Assembly (NCBI GenBank): GCA_030685065.1
Contig: JAUXQH010000031.1
Span: 1-38,260, forward strand
DNA: 38,260 nucleotides
Direction of reading: 5' to 3'
Source: Pseudomonadota bacterium
GTDB taxonomy: Bacteria; Myxococcota_A; UBA796; SXON01
The translations under genes were made by a program, and so were the position numbers. The notes below the pieces were generated by a model that was not told the origin of the DNA, did not search any database, and saw nothing but the letters and a program-made list of their open reading frames with translations. Positions 37,806 to 38,260 of the stretch are shown in pieces. Position 1 is the stretch's first letter, and every line of letters starts with the position of its first letter.

Positions 37806-37823
37806 TGGGGCGCTCCTATCCGC

Positions 37824-37943
37824 CGGTGTGCCGACGTGAGCCCGCCGGGCCGGGCTCACGTCGGCAACCGTGGTGCAACCCGTCGGTGTGCCGACATGAG
37901 CCCGCCGGGCCGGGCTCACGTCGGCAACCGTGGTGCAACCCGC
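37824..37943. repeat. two tandem 60-bp repeats with 15-bp hairpins, upstream of psd
   Basis: Units at 37824-37883 and 37884-37943 each contain GCCGACGTGAGCCCG, a CCGGGC loop and CGGGCTCACGTCGGC. In the first unit the arms (37830-37844 and 37851-37865) are perfectly complementary over 15 bp; the second has one A for G in its left arm. The rest of the unit, AACCGTGGTGCAACCC, is the same. The array begins 19 bp upstream of the psd ATG, so it would lie in the psd leader or promoter. This sequence differs from the 62-bp family. Confidence 0.92.
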
Positions 37944-37979
37944 CATGCGGGGGGGACCCCGCACGTCGTGGATGCTCCC

Positions 37980-38260
37980 GACTGCCGCCATGGCGCTCCG
38001 CGCACGGCGGCAGTCGCACCGTCATGAGGTGGCGCCGTGGCGCTCCGCGCACGGCGGCAGTCGCACCGTCATGAGGTGGCGCCGTGGCGCTCCGCGCACG
38101 GCGGCAGTCGCACCCGTGAGGAGCTGGCGCCGTGGCGCTCCGCGCACGGCGACTGCCGCCGTGGCGCTCCGCGCACGGCGGCAGTCGCACCGTGAGGAGC
38201 TGGCGCCGTGGCGCTCCGCGCACGGCGGCGCTTGCACCGTGAGGGGTGGCGATGTCGGCC
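37980..38260. repeat. tandem 47-bp repeats, at least six units, running to the window edge
   Basis: Units carrying TGGCGCTCCGCGCACGGCGG start at about 37991, 38038, 38085, 38133, 38162 and 38209, mostly 47 bp apart (one 48, one shortened to 29). The consensus goes on CAGTCGCACCGTCATGAG or GTGAGGAG, then GTGGCGCC. Inverted repeats occur, for example GACTGCCGCC (37980-37989) with GGCGGCAGTC (38006-38015). The array probably goes on beyond the window. The frames through it code only low-complexity sequence and show no gene. Confidence 0.9.

Noticed and set aside
37806..37991. N-terminal extension of phosphatidylserine decarboxylase
   Set aside because: The extension is the in-frame translation of the 60-bp repeat (20 codons per unit). 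The family start is at 37805.

Overview
The window is very GC-rich and densely coded on both strands. It looks like a chromosomal segment of a Gram-negative, deltaproteobacterium-like organism (Myxococcota or Bradymonadota type). This rests on high GC, many short-signal lipoproteins, an Asp-Thr-Gly-rich linker behind a lipobox, a Lys/Ala/Pro-rich protein with helix-turn-helix-like repeats, an FHA-GGDEF protein, an AgmX-like secreted protein and a monomeric isocitrate dehydrogenase. That assignment is inference. I see no rRNA, tRNA, transposase, integrase, phage gene or CRISPR array.

Layout. 1-1154: a Lys/Ala/Pro-rich DNA-binding-like protein, cut by the window edge. 1544-6355: a three-gene operon with translational overlaps, an MBOAT O-acyltransferase followed by two different SGNH-fold proteins, probably for O-acetylating a cell-surface or exported glycan. 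6359-7549: a TlpA-like lipoprotein and a small partner. 7644-12142: the ribosome factor EttA, a small membrane protein, a DEAD-box helicase and a secreted hypothetical protein. 12143-13382: an almost gene-free stretch with four 62-bp palindromic repeats, a frameshifted zinc-ribbon gene and strong hairpins. 13383-16666: thiC under a TPP riboswitch, divergent from an AbgT-family transporter. 16791-18767: a SIMPL-domain lipoprotein, a repeat region, and the remnant of an ECF sigma factor in front of an intact membrane-protein gene. 18919-24915: NADP isocitrate dehydrogenase, a ferritin-like lipoprotein and a large FG-GAP surface protein. 25009-27556: a two-gene cysteine operon (cystathionine beta-synthase, then cystathionine gamma-lyase). 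27757-28677: an FHA-GGDEF diguanylate cyclase. 28678-29577: nested palindromes, a possible gene remnant, two more copies of the 62-bp repeat and a 134-bp direct duplication. 29578-33680: a Nudix protein with an altered Nudix box, an Nfu-type Fe-S protein, a DUF1704/QEGLA (MATCAP-like) metallopeptidase homologue, a PlsC-like acyltransferase and a bestrophin-like membrane protein. 33699-36263: a two-domain retropepsin-like lipoprotein head-to-head with an M23 peptidase lipoprotein, and an AgmX-like secreted protein. 36291-37805: phosphatidylserine decarboxylase followed by a fatty-acid-hydroxylase-family enzyme. 37824-38260: two further tandem hairpin repeat arrays.

The most unusual theme is intergenic. 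Five loci carry short tandem repeats with units of 47, 51, 60 or 62 bp, most centred on an inverted repeat. One 62-bp family occurs at two loci 17 kb apart with an 18-nt core unchanged in all six copies. Other points worth a second look are the MBOAT/SGNH/SGNH operon, the decayed sigma factor whose downstream gene survives, the degenerate Nudix box, and the divergent lipoprotein pair whose start codons share bases.
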